From Myxococcales bacterium (GTDB lineage Bacteria > Myxococcota_A > Polyangia > Fen-1088), in contig PMKP01000221.1 of NCBI GenBank assembly GCA_003157775.1, forward strand, positions 1-42,399: a DNA stretch of 42,399 nt, in the 5' to 3' direction. A model generated the notes under the pieces. It had not been told where the DNA came from and did no database searches. It saw only the letters and a list, made by a program, of their open reading frames with translations. Below are positions 35,382 to 42,399 of this stretch, in pieces. Position 1 is the stretch's first letter, and each line of letters starts with the position of its first letter. Position numbers and translations under genes: made by a program.

Positions 35382-36676
35382 CAGAAGACCATCTGTCCGC
35401 GCAGGGTCAGCGTGTCCGAAGCCAGGGTTGTGGGCGAGCCATCAGCGGCCACGGCCAGCGCATTGCGATTGTGCTGGTATTCGAGAACCAAACGATTGTG
35501 AGCAAACCCGCCCCAGGAAAGCGTGAACGTCCAGGTGCGAAAGGACATGTCCTTGGGCACGAGAACCGTGGGGGTCTGACGATAGGCATCCACGTCCGGG
35601 TTGTAGAAGTCGTAGCGAACACCAAACCCGGCCCGCGCTGTGAATTCTTGGCTGCCGCCTAGCACCCAGCCGAACTCCCGCAGATCGCGGCCAGACGCAA
35701 CAGGATCGGCGGGCACAAGCCCCCGATCCAGATTGGCGGCCCAAACCACTTCACCAAAGAGCGTAGATTTCCCCAGATGGGGAACTGCGAAGCCCACGCG
35801 GCCATCCGCTCCCACGGCAAAGCGCGAGAAGTTCTGTGAAGGCGTGGCCGCACGGCCAGGGATGACCTGGATCTCACTGAGCTGGACGATGCCGTCCTCG
35901 TTCTGGTCGCGCCAAACCAAAACGTCCTTGGTCGCGGGTGTGCCGGGATGAAAACCGGTCCCTGCAAGCGAGGAAACCCCGGCGCTGACATGGACCTTGG
36001 CCGCGATGGTAAAGTCCATTCCCAGCCTCCCGACGAAATCCTTGGCCGCGTTCGGATCGCGAGCAGGGAAAGACGCATCTCCCAGCGGGTTGCCATTCAT
36101 CACGGCCAGTTGCGCGCGAACAAAGCGCCAGGAAGCCTGTGCACGCCCACCCAGGTCAAAGGTGCCGGGAAACAGCGCCCGGCTGACGTTGCTCCGCTCA
36201 AGAAGAAACCGGTCTGGATCCCATTCCTGGACTTCAAGGCCAAATGGAATGCGCAGAAGACCGAGCCCAATCTCCCAATTCCACCGCGGCCGTGTCCTGC
36301 CCAGCGCGAGCTCGGCCCGGGCCAAACCCAGCGCCATGCCCTTGACCGTGTTTGCATCCAACTCGATTGCGGCCCGCAGGAAGGTTCGGCTGGCTTCGAC
36401 AAAAAGGTGCGCACGTCGAATGAGAAACCGCTCCGTATTGAGTGGCTCTGCCCCGGTTGGAGAGAGCTGATCCTGCGCAGACTGATCCACCAACACGGCG
36501 TCCGCTTGCAGAAACCCTCCAACTGCCAAAGTCGTCTCCCCCACTGCCAGGTGCCCTGCAGAATTGGTCGCCTCGGGAGCCGCCGGTGGCGCAGGCGCCT
36601 CCTCGGCCAGGGCGGTCCGCACCGCCCCGACCAGAAGGAGTCCGCTCAAACTCAACCGGTTGATGCGCGTCTTCAC
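35381..36676 (-). CDS. Porin of the OprO/OprP (phosphate-selective porin) type
   Basis: A 431-residue outer-membrane porin with a signal peptide (SLSGLLLVGAVRTALA). Family features are a first strand with VGGFLQADAVL, then RFLIRRAHLFVEAS, AAIELDANTVKGMALGLARAEL and LLRIPFGLEVQEWDPDRFLLE. RALFPGTFDLGGRAQ and a C-terminal Phe (LRGQMVF) follow. OprO/P porins favour anions such as phosphate or polyphosphate, so an anion-selective pore would suit a molybdate-type oxyanion cluster. The GTG start overlaps the preceding stop (GTGA) and the stop overlaps the next start by one base. The substrate is inferred from context only. Confidence 0.82.
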   Translation of the reverse strand: MKTRINRLSLSGLLLVGAVRTALAEEAPAPPAAPEATNSAGHLAVGETTLAVGGFLQADAVLVDQSAQDQLSPTGAEPLNTERFLIRRAHLFVEASRTFLRAAIELDANTVKGMALGLARAELALGRTRPRWNWEIGLGLLRIPFGLEVQEWDPDRFLLERSNVSRALFPGTFDLGGRAQASWRFVRAQLAVMNGNPLGDASFPARDPNAAKDFVGRLGMDFTIAAKVHVSAGVSSLAGTGFHPGTPATKDVLVWRDQNEDGIVQLSEIQVIPGRAATPSQNFSRFAVGADGRVGFAVPHLGKSTLFGEVVWAANLDRGLVPADPVASGRDLREFGWVLGGSQEFTARAGFGVRYDFYNPDVDAYRQTPTVLVPKDMSFRTWTFTLSWGGFAHNRLVLEYQHNRNALAVAADGSPTTLASDTLTLRGQMVF

Positions 36677-38376
36677 GGAGTGGGAATGGGATCACTCTGG
36701 AAACGCGCCCCAGCAGTGCAGCTATTGTTGATGATCTGCGTAGGGAGCGCTCCACTCGGGAGAGGGCTGCAATCGCTCAGGGACGTGCGGCCATCGTCGG
36801 CTTCGCAGTAGCCATGGTGACAGGTAGTGCCTCCGGTGCAAGACCCGCTTGCAGCACAGGTCACGCAGGCCGCAGGAACCGTGCCGGTGCCAAGCTTGCT
36901 TTCGTAGTAGCAGCCGCAAGGATCAGGGGGTGCAAATAGCGAGAGATCGCCACCCTCGGTCGAGCGTGTCACCGTCATGGCGCACAAAGGAACGATTCCC
37001 TTCTGCGCAACTAAGGCGACCAGATCCAACCCGGACGGAACGCCGGGATTGGCCGTGTTGGTGAGAATATCGATAAACAGCTTGGCGTTTGCATTGACCG
37101 GCATTGGCACTCCTCCGTCGGGCGCTCCTCCGTCGGTAGACGACACCTTGGTCAGGTAGAACACATGCGCCCATGCGACATAGTGGCCCTCACGAAGACT
37201 CCGCTTGTCAAAGGCGGTTGCCGTGGAATCGGGGAGATAGCCGTTGGTCTGGTTCACGGCTTGGAAAGCCAGCGCCTTCAGATTCGCCCGGTTAGTTGCG
37301 CTGTCGTAGGTTTCACTGCCAAGAATGCCGATAGTCTCTTCAGGTTGTGTCGACGTGGCCACGTCGGTGGCAACATCGTTTGATGCGCTGATCTGTTTCC
37401 CGAGCCACTTGGTCGGGTCCAGGCCGATCAACTTGCCAAGGCTCACTTCCACGCCCTTGGTGGGAGTGCGAATGAAGTAGAAGTTTTCGTCGGTCCAAGG
37501 TGCAATGTTGGCAGCGGCGCCTTGGCCAAAAACCTTCAAGGCTTGTTCTGAACTGATGGCCACGGACGAAGCAGCGTGCGGTACCACGAAAAGCATCGAC
37601 TGTACCGGACCCTTGAAAGCAGCGAGATCGGCCGGCGGCGTGTCGCTTGAGCAGGCTGCGGGAAACACGATCGGGATTCCGATGTCCACATTGCGCCCAC
37701 CACTTTCCAGCGCACAGCTCGGCACGGCTCCCGTGGTGGGATCCCAGGTGGCATCACCGGGAATGTAGGACGGGATCTGGGTCAGCGGGGTGCCGTGGTA
37801 AAGGGCGTCGATGATGGTGCAGGATCCGGTTGCGTACCATACCAAGGTTATGGGATTCGCACTTTGCCGGAGGGCCTTTCCCAGGGTCTTCAGCACCGGC
37901 ACCTGTGTGTCGCCGCTCATGACGTAGAGTGGATTCACCAGCGACGAGCAGGCGGTCAGAGGAGCGCCATCGCCAACTGCGCCATCCCCTGCCGGACCAA
38001 CATCACTCGCTATCGCGGTGTCGGCCACGACGTCGGGTTGGGGGCCGTCCGAACCCACACCGGGGCCGGCGCCGTCGACAGCCACCGCAGTGTCGACTGC
38101 CGCGTCCGTCCGGGGTGCGTCCAGCCCTGCATTGGGGGCGGCATCGCCAAGAACCGGCATGTCGACTGTGGTGTCGGGTTGCGCCGCGTCCAATTCCACA
38201 TTGGGGTTGGGGGTATCGATGGCGACTGCCTCGTCGGGTTGGGCGGCGTCCAGGCCGGGGCCGGCGGCGTCAGCAGGCTTGGATGCCGATGAGCTGCCGC
38301 ATCCGGAGAGCGCAGCCGCGAAGACCAAGGAAACCAAACAGGCAAAAGCGGGTCGGATTCTAGGGACCAATGGCAT
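36673..38376 (-). CDS. PstS-like substrate-binding lipoprotein with Asp/Ala/Pro tether and Cys-rich tail
   Basis: A 567-residue lipoprotein: lipobox AALSGC (Cys ~26), then ~115 residues of low-complexity Asp/Ala/Pro/Val with repeats such as LDAAQPD and VDTAV. A periplasmic-binding-protein-like domain follows at about 145-450. It opens LYVMSGDTQVPVLKTLGKAL and contains ITLVWYATGSC, VDIGIPIVFP and SMLFVVPHAASSVAISSEQA. Its TIGILGSETYDSATNRANLK and REGHYVAWAHVFYLTK parallel the PstS-type C-terminal lobe. A Cys-rich tail follows (CGCYYESKLG, CVTCAASGSCTGGTTCHHGYC). A GGAGG site precedes the ATG, 17 bases after modC. The long tether suggests reaching through or beyond the outer membrane; the ligand is unproven. 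Confidence 0.75.
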   Translation of the reverse strand: MPLVPRIRPAFACLVSLVFAAALSGCGSSSASKPADAAGPGLDAAQPDEAVAIDTPNPNVELDAAQPDTTVDMPVLGDAAPNAGLDAPRTDAAVDTAVAVDGAGPGVGSDGPQPDVVADTAIASDVGPAGDGAVGDGAPLTACSSLVNPLYVMSGDTQVPVLKTLGKALRQSANPITLVWYATGSCTIIDALYHGTPLTQIPSYIPGDATWDPTTGAVPSCALESGGRNVDIGIPIVFPAACSSDTPPADLAAFKGPVQSMLFVVPHAASSVAISSEQALKVFGQGAAANIAPWTDENFYFIRTPTKGVEVSLGKLIGLDPTKWLGKQISASNDVATDVATSTQPEETIGILGSETYDSATNRANLKALAFQAVNQTNGYLPDSTATAFDKRSLREGHYVAWAHVFYLTKVSSTDGGAPDGGVPMPVNANAKLFIDILTNTANPGVPSGLDLVALVAQKGIVPLCAMTVTRSTEGGDLSLFAPPDPCGCYYESKLGTGTVPAACVTCAASGSCTGGTTCHHGYCEADDGRTSLSDCSPLPSGALPTQIINNSCTAGARFQSDPIPTP

Positions 38377-38393
38377 GGCGGGAACCTCCTATT

Positions 38394-39194
38394 TCAGTTG
38401 TGACGAACATCTTCATTGCAGAATGGGCCGGCAATCCCCACCGAGCCCGAGACTCTTGACGAGCAAAACATCCTGCTGGCGAACGAAGTGGGCGGAGCGC
38501 TACAGATGTCGCGCAGCAAGGCGCAGGCCACCACCTGACCTTTCTCAAGCACAGCTACGCGGCTGGCAAGCGCCTCGACATCCATCGCGTCGTGGGTGAC
38601 CAGGATGGTGGGCAAGCCGAGCGAGCGAATGGATTCGGCCAAGAACGCGCGTACCTCGACACGGGCTTCGACGTCCAAAGATGCCGTTGGCTCGTCGAGC
38701 AGAAGCGCCTTGGGAGACGAGGCCAGGGCCCGCGCGAGTGCGACCCGTTGCCGTTCACCGCCGGAAAGCCGCGATGGGTTTCGCTCGGCCAGATTGCCGA
38801 TGCCAAAACGATCGAGCCATGTCATGGCTTGGTCGCGACGCTGCCTTGGGTTCACCCGTTCCGACCTGCACGCCAGTGCGAAGGCCACGTTGTCGATGGC
38901 CGAAAGATGGGGGAACAGTCCAAAGTCCTGCGGCAGGTACGCGAGATGGCGCTCTTCCGTGGGACGGTCAATGGCCAAGGCTGCGTCGAAGAGAACCTCG
39001 TCGGAAAGCACGATGCGGCCCCGCTGCAACTGCCGCAGACCCAGAATACTCAGCAGCAAGCTGGTCTTGCCCGATCCGTTGGGACCAACCAGGGCGACCG
39101 GCTCAGCACCAACCTCCAGTGAGGCTTGCAGGCAGAACGGCCCCAGCGCGGTCTGCACCGCGATCGAGAGTCGAGGTACGCAATTGTCCGTCAT
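38394..39194 (-). CDS. modC: Molybdate ABC transporter ATP-binding protein (no MOP domain)
   Basis: A 266-residue ABC ATPase energising ModB. All motifs are present: Walker A GPNGSGKTS, Q-loop YLPQDFGLFPHL, signature LSGGERQRVALARAL, Walker B KALLLDEPTASLD and switch His VTHDAMDVE. E. coli ModC is ~352 residues with a C-terminal molybdate-binding MOP domain. This protein stops about 20 residues after the ATPase core, with an unusual Ser/Cys-rich tail, so the regulatory domain is absent. The ATG overlaps the modB stop (ATGA). The family assignment rests on modAB neighbours, since the ATPase alone could serve sulfate or tungstate. Confidence 0.9.
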   Translation of the reverse strand: MTDNCVPRLSIAVQTALGPFCLQASLEVGAEPVALVGPNGSGKTSLLLSILGLRQLQRGRIVLSDEVLFDAALAIDRPTEERHLAYLPQDFGLFPHLSAIDNVAFALACRSERVNPRQRRDQAMTWLDRFGIGNLAERNPSRLSGGERQRVALARALASSPKALLLDEPTASLDVEARVEVRAFLAESIRSLGLPTILVTHDAMDVEALASRVAVLEKGQVVACALLRDICSAPPTSFASRMFCSSRVSGSVGIAGPFCNEDVRHN

Positions 39195-40024
39195 GGCGTC
39201 GCCGGCTGGCGCGTTAGTTCAACCCCGCGATTGAAGCGCCGCAAAGAGAGCAAGAGAGCAAAGGCGAACACAACCAACAAGAGCGACAGGGCCTGCGCGG
39301 TATGGATGTCGAGTTCCAAAGCGGTGTAGATCGCAAGCGGCAGGGTCTGCGTCTTTCCCGTCATGTTCCCCGCGAACATCAAGGTGGCGCCAAATTCCCC
39401 TAGCGCACGGGCCCAACTCATGGCCGCCCCACCGATCAGCCAGGGACGAGCGAGCGGCAGGGCAACCCGAAAAAGCAGCCGCGGCGGGGAAGCACCCAGG
39501 CTGCGCGCCACTGCCAGCAAATTGGGATCCAGCCGGCCAAACGCCTGCACCGCGGCCTGCAAATAGAACGGGGCTGAGACGAAGACCTGCGCCATGATGA
39601 CTGCGACCACGCTGAAGGCGGGCGTCCAGCCCAGCCGCTCCAAGGTGCCGCCGAAAAGCCCGCGGCGACCAAAGGCAAGAAGCAGGGCAATGCCACCCAC
39701 CGCGGGAGGGATCACCACGGGAAGCTGCAACAAGATCTCCAACCAGCGCGCCGACCGCCAACGCGAGCGCGCCAGCCACCAAGCGAGAGGCGTTCCCCCC
39801 ACGACCACCAGTACGACCGAGACCAGAGTCGTCCCCAGGCTAAGTCGCAGCGCTGGCCAGGTCAAAGCACAGCCAAGTCCGCGCAGGATGGCTGCCGGCC
39901 CACCGTCGAGGACCAGGGCCACAAAGGGCAGCACGATAAAGAGCAGCAAGCAGCCGCCCAGCCCCACCATGGCCGCGCTGTACAGACGACGACTTCTCGC
40001 ACGAGACAGAGCCGCTTGCGTCAC
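39191..40024 (-). CDS. modB: Molybdate ABC transporter permease
   Basis: A 277-residue inner-membrane permease with about six helices (LGGCLLLFIVLPFVALVL, LSLGTTLVSVVLVVVGGTPL and others). The EAA loop that docks the ATPase is ARSLGASPPRLLFRVALPLARPWLIGG. LQLPVVIPPAVGGIALLLAFGRRG and GEFGATLMFAGNMTGKTQTLPL are typical of ModB/CysT-type permeases. It starts with GTG overlapping the modA stop (GTGA) and overlaps modC by four bases. It is longer than E. coli ModB (229) because of an N-terminal extension containing an extra hydrophobic segment. Confidence 0.94.
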   Translation of the reverse strand: MTQAALSRARSRRLYSAAMVGLGGCLLLFIVLPFVALVLDGGPAAILRGLGCALTWPALRLSLGTTLVSVVLVVVGGTPLAWWLARSRWRSARWLEILLQLPVVIPPAVGGIALLLAFGRRGLFGGTLERLGWTPAFSVVAVIMAQVFVSAPFYLQAAVQAFGRLDPNLLAVARSLGASPPRLLFRVALPLARPWLIGGAAMSWARALGEFGATLMFAGNMTGKTQTLPLAIYTALELDIHTAQALSLLLVVFAFALLLSLRRFNRGVELTRQPATP

Positions 40025-40824
40025 TTTGCTCCTTGTGGCTCGGCTCTACTGAAGCCAGCCGCGGCCAACGTCTTTTGCCCTTCCTTGGACAAGACGAGTT
40101 TCACAAACGCGCGCGCCAGATCAGGATGAGGCGCGGCGCTCAGAACTGCGATTGGATACTCGGCCACGATGTTGATTTCACCTGGAATCTCGATGCTCTG
40201 GACCTTGTCGGGCATGGTCAACGCGTCGGTTCGGTAGACAATGCCAGCGTCGGCCTCGCCCAGTGCGACCTTGGTTAGCACCTGGCGCACGTTCAGCTCG
40301 CGCGAGCGTACCCGCGCGAGGAGCTGTTCGCGGAAGGCCTTGCCATAGAGTTTCTCGGCCGACGCAAAAATGGCGTCGGTGTAGGCGCCGATCGGAACCT
40401 CGCTGGCGCCCACCACCAGATGCTTGACCTTGGGCAGATCCGCAAAGCTGCGTACCTGGGCCGGGTTGTTCTTCGGCACCACCACGACCGGCAGATTGCG
40501 TGCGAAAATTGTGGGTTTGACAAACGTGCCCTGGGTTGCCCGGCCATTCATCTGCTTCCAGTCGGCCGAGGCAAACACGTCAACCTTGGCACCTTGCTCG
40601 ATCTGCACGCGTAGATCCTGGCTGCCCGCGAAGTTGAAGCGGATTTTCGAGTTTGGGTGCTGCTTCTCGAATTTCAGCGCCACGCCCTCGAAAACCTCAC
40701 GTAGCGACGCAGCCGCAAACACCACGAGTTCTTGCGCTTCGCCGCCTCTCGCCCGCATTGCAAATAGCGGCGCAATTGCCCCCGTGGCAACCAAAGCGAC
40801 GAAAACGACCTTGCGGAGATTCAT
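40021..40824 (-). CDS. modA: Molybdate/tungstate-binding periplasmic protein ModA
   Basis: A 267-residue substrate-binding protein starting MNLRKVVFVALVATGAIAPL; the ORF-track extension to 40917 lies in the regulator gene. After the signal come ELVVFAAASLREVFEGVALK, the ModA opening whose Ser residues bind the oxyanion, then FNFAGSQDLRVQIEQGAKVD. VFASADWKQMN, GASEVPIGAYTDAIFAS, VLTKVALGEADAGIVYRTDA and a C-terminal FVKLVLSKEGQKTLAAAGF complete the fold. The ATG overlaps the regulator stop (ATGA) and its TGA overlaps the modB start. Molybdate and tungstate cannot be distinguished from the sequence. Confidence 0.95.
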   Translation of the reverse strand: MNLRKVVFVALVATGAIAPLFAMRARGGEAQELVVFAAASLREVFEGVALKFEKQHPNSKIRFNFAGSQDLRVQIEQGAKVDVFASADWKQMNGRATQGTFVKPTIFARNLPVVVVPKNNPAQVRSFADLPKVKHLVVGASEVPIGAYTDAIFASAEKLYGKAFREQLLARVRSRELNVRQVLTKVALGEADAGIVYRTDALTMPDKVQSIEIPGEINIVAEYPIAVLSAAPHPDLARAFVKLVLSKEGQKTLAAAGFSRAEPQGAK

Positions 40825-41957
40825 GCTTGCGGCCCGGTGAAAGCCTCGCCCGTGCGCGCGGTTCGATAGCCGGTCATGCCACCCAGGTCCTGGCGGAAGC
40901 GCGCATTCGACAGGCAATCGAGCAACGCCTGTACGCGGCTGTCCGAGGCAAGAGTCGCGGGGAAGACCAAGTCGAAGCGAGCTTCCGCAAGCGGCTCAAA
41001 GTGCAGGCCGAAGCTGGCTGCAGCCGAGCGGGTGGCCACGCCCACATCGCCCACGCCCATCGCCACCATCTGCGCCACCGCGCGATGCCCGCGTGCCACT
41101 GCCGCTGGCGCCACATTTCCGAACGCGCGGCCCGCTTTGCGAAACAGGCTTTCGAGCAACTCTTGCGCGCCCGCGCCCGTTTCTCGCGCGACCACGCGCG
41201 TGCCTCTTCGTTCCACATCCGCTGCGCTCCTGTACCTTTTCCCGGGCCGACTGACGAACCCCTGCTCCCAGGAAGCCAAGGTCACCAGCACCATCGGTTC
41301 GGTGCCAAACCTCGCGCGGACGGCCACCGCGTTCTCGGCGACACCGCCCTCACCCAGGAGGTGCATTCCCGCCATGTGCACACGACCCAACCCCAGTTCC
41401 TCCAGTGCAGGCCGACTCGCCTTTTCGATCCAGTGCAAGCGGGGACCGCGAAAACGCTCTTCCAGATGACGCCCAAGCAGACCCAGCGCGGGATCACAGC
41501 CCGCGACCAGAAGATTGCGATGGAGCGATTCCAGATCACGCAAAGGACGAATCCGCGCCCTGACCCTGCCCTTCTCTTTCACCAGGGATGCGATTCCGTC
41601 GGCGGGAGTGCCAAGTGCCAAGGCCTCGTCGGTTTCGAGCAAACGAGCTACCCATCGCTCACCAACCCAACCCAGCGACACACGCGCCCTGCGCGCGTCC
41701 CTCGCATTCCGATCCACCTCGCGCACGAACTCGGCGTCGATGACCTGTCTGTTGCTGCGGAGGCTGAAGAGGTCCTCCACCCGGCACTGCAACTCCCGCG
41801 CCAACGCCAAGGCAATCTGGGTGGAAGGGACGGTCTCGCCCGCCTCGATCGAGCTAAGCGTCTGCCGACTCACACCGATGGCCTTTGCCAGATCCCGCTG
41901 CTGCATCTCCAGCCGCTGCCTTATGGCCTTGACGGCGGTGCGCACCGGGGTATCCAT
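40821..41957 (-). CDS. XRE-family HTH regulator fused to a periplasmic-binding-protein-like sensor domain
   Basis: About 378 residues from ATG 41957. Residues ~8-65 form an XRE helix-turn-helix (IRQRLEMQQRDLAKAIGVSR then QTLSSIEAGETVPSTQIALA). The rest is a type-2 PBP-like domain (PF12727-like): LLVAGCDPALGLLGRHLEE, HMAGMHLLGEGGVAENAVAV, GTRVVARETGAGAQELLESL, AVAQMVAMGVGDVGVATRSA and HFEPLAEARFDLVFPA. Such one-component regulators usually sense the substrate imported by the linked transporter, replacing ModE. The ORF may start at 41987, but that codon lies within the palindrome at 41981-42005. It is first in the cluster, overlapping modA by four bases, so autoregulation of all nine genes is likely. 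Confidence 0.88.
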   Translation of the reverse strand: MDTPVRTAVKAIRQRLEMQQRDLAKAIGVSRQTLSSIEAGETVPSTQIALALARELQCRVEDLFSLRSNRQVIDAEFVREVDRNARDARRARVSLGWVGERWVARLLETDEALALGTPADGIASLVKEKGRVRARIRPLRDLESLHRNLLVAGCDPALGLLGRHLEERFRGPRLHWIEKASRPALEELGLGRVHMAGMHLLGEGGVAENAVAVRARFGTEPMVLVTLASWEQGFVSRPGKRYRSAADVERRGTRVVARETGAGAQELLESLFRKAGRAFGNVAPAAVARGHRAVAQMVAMGVGDVGVATRSAAASFGLHFEPLAEARFDLVFPATLASDSRVQALLDCLSNARFRQDLGGMTGYRTARTGEAFTGPQA

Positions 41958-41980
41958 GCGGGCAGCATTCCCGAACCCGA

Positions 41981-42005
41981 CCGTCATGTCAACTTGACAT
42001 GACGG
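41981..42005. promoter_or_regulatory. 25-bp perfect palindrome, likely operator of the mod-linked cluster
   Basis: CCGTCATGTCAA-C-TTGACATGACGG: two exact 12-base inverted halves around one central base, immediately upstream of the regulator's ATG at 41957 and covering the alternative start at 41987. Such symmetry suits a dimeric XRE repressor. It is unlike the E. coli ModE site. On the minus strand a weak -10-like TAAACT lies just upstream, which would put the transcription start inside the palindrome. Confidence 0.75.
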
Positions 42006-42041
42006 GAGTTTAGAAAAGTTTACGTGATGGCTACCCAGGGA

Positions 42042-42399
42042 TCACGACGACCGCTCGCTGCCGCTTGCGAGCCGCCGAAGCTTTTCGGCCACCACGGCGC
42101 CAAATGCCAGCATCGCGCCCCAGCGGGTGACCCTGCGGTCGACCCCGACGACATCACAACCGCTCCCCGAATTCCCGCCGCCAGCCGTCGAACCCTCGCT
42201 TCCGCCGCTGCCGCCTGTCCCGGCTCCCGCGCTGGTTCCGCCTGTCGTCGCCGAGCCCCCTGATGCCGACGCAGAGCTTGTCGCCGCACCGCCGGTTCCC
42301 CCCGCGCCGCCTGAGGCAGCGCCACCGCCGCCGGGCGTGCCGCCGGAAGCGGTCGTACCGCCGCTGCGCGCGCCTCCGGTCCCGCTCATCCCGCCGCTG
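42042..42399 (-). CDS. Gly-rich surface protein, C-terminal part, with MYXO-CTERM-like tail (5' partial)
   Basis: The frame is open to the right edge, so only the last ~119 residues are seen; the ORF-track Met at 42389 is probably internal. It consists of low-complexity Gly/Ser/Ala/Thr repeats (GGTPGGGGAASGGAGGTGG, GGTSAGAGTGGSGGSEGS). A short tail follows: a single Cys (SGSGCDVVGVDR), a hydrophobic segment (GAMLAFGAVVAEKL) and a basic end (RRLASGSERSS). Cys, helix and Arg-rich end recall the MYXO-CTERM sorting tail, though with one Cys rather than the usual pair and a weak helix. It ends 37 bases before the palindrome. Confidence 0.6.
   Translation of the reverse strand, partial: SGGMSGTGGARSGGTTASGGTPGGGGAASGGAGGTGGAATSSASASGGSATTGGTSAGAGTGGSGGSEGSTAGGGNSGSGCDVVGVDRRVTRWGAMLAFGAVVAEKLRRLASGSERSS

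Noticed and set aside
38010-38300. Repeats such as LDAAQPD considered as a non-coding satellite
   Set aside because: In frame in the PstS-like lipoprotein and explained as a low-complexity tether.
40653-42002. 449-residue plus-strand ORF opposite modA and the regulator
   Set aside because: Antisense shadow; both minus-strand genes carry clear family motifs and four-base overlaps with neighbours.

Overview
The window is GC-rich, densely coding bacterial DNA with long ORFs in many shadow frames. The gene content fits a Gram-negative didermic organism: Omp85, TonB-dependent receptor, porin and diaminopimelate-type peptidoglycan genes. Glycine-rich lipoproteins, a MYXO-CTERM-like tail at the right edge, TIGR03087-like glycosyltransferase and paired ArsA-type ATPases suggest Myxococcota/Deltaproteobacteria, perhaps Polyangia-like. 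This placement is inference from gene style; no rRNA or tRNA is visible.

Layout. 1-4507 (+): rod-shape/elongasome operon mreC (5' end outside the window), mreD, mrdA (PBP2), rodA. 4529-10504 (-): ddl, a prolyl oligopeptidase, a POT-family peptide transporter and an Omp85-like barrel gene broken by a one-base frameshift in a G6 run. 10612-13529 (+): an MMPL/RND exporter and a small protein with two Cys-rich repeats. 13561-13787: a 227-bp element with 18-bp perfect terminal inverted repeats and no ORF (MITE-like). 13784-17824 (-): a MurQ-like SIS protein with an altered active site, a flippase-like membrane protein, dapB and dapA. 17876-19930 (-): an orphan HlyD-type adaptor with a PqqD-like head and long Pro-rich linker. 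20095-22152: a mosaic strip in which three short decayed pieces of a glycosyltransferase gene alternate with a truncated DUF1566 gene, a Tat-exported DUF362 protein and a small Cys-rich protein. 22247-24823 (+): a large lipoprotein. 25078-26740 (-): the intact glycosyltransferase and a PilZ protein. 26900-30059 (+): an NAD-dependent epimerase/dehydrogenase and a two-domain ArsA-type ATPase. 30062-31312 (-): a Gly-rich lipoprotein.

The most notable region is 31517-42005 (-): nine co-directional genes, seven of the eight junctions overlapping by 1 or 4 bases, the eighth a 17-base gap. In transcription order these are an XRE-HTH regulator fused to a periplasmic-binding-like domain, modA, modB, modC, a PstS-like substrate-binding lipoprotein, an OprO/P-like porin, a secreted DUF2135-like protein, a TonB-dependent receptor and a small lipoprotein. 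A perfect 25-bp palindrome sits at the 5' end of the regulator. The arrangement reads as one envelope-spanning oxyanion (molybdate/tungstate) uptake system, with outer-membrane capture and entry genes joined to an inner-membrane ModABC transporter and a ligand-sensing regulator. The substrate and the outer-membrane role are inferred.

No CRISPR array, complete transposase, integrase, prophage or RNA gene was found.
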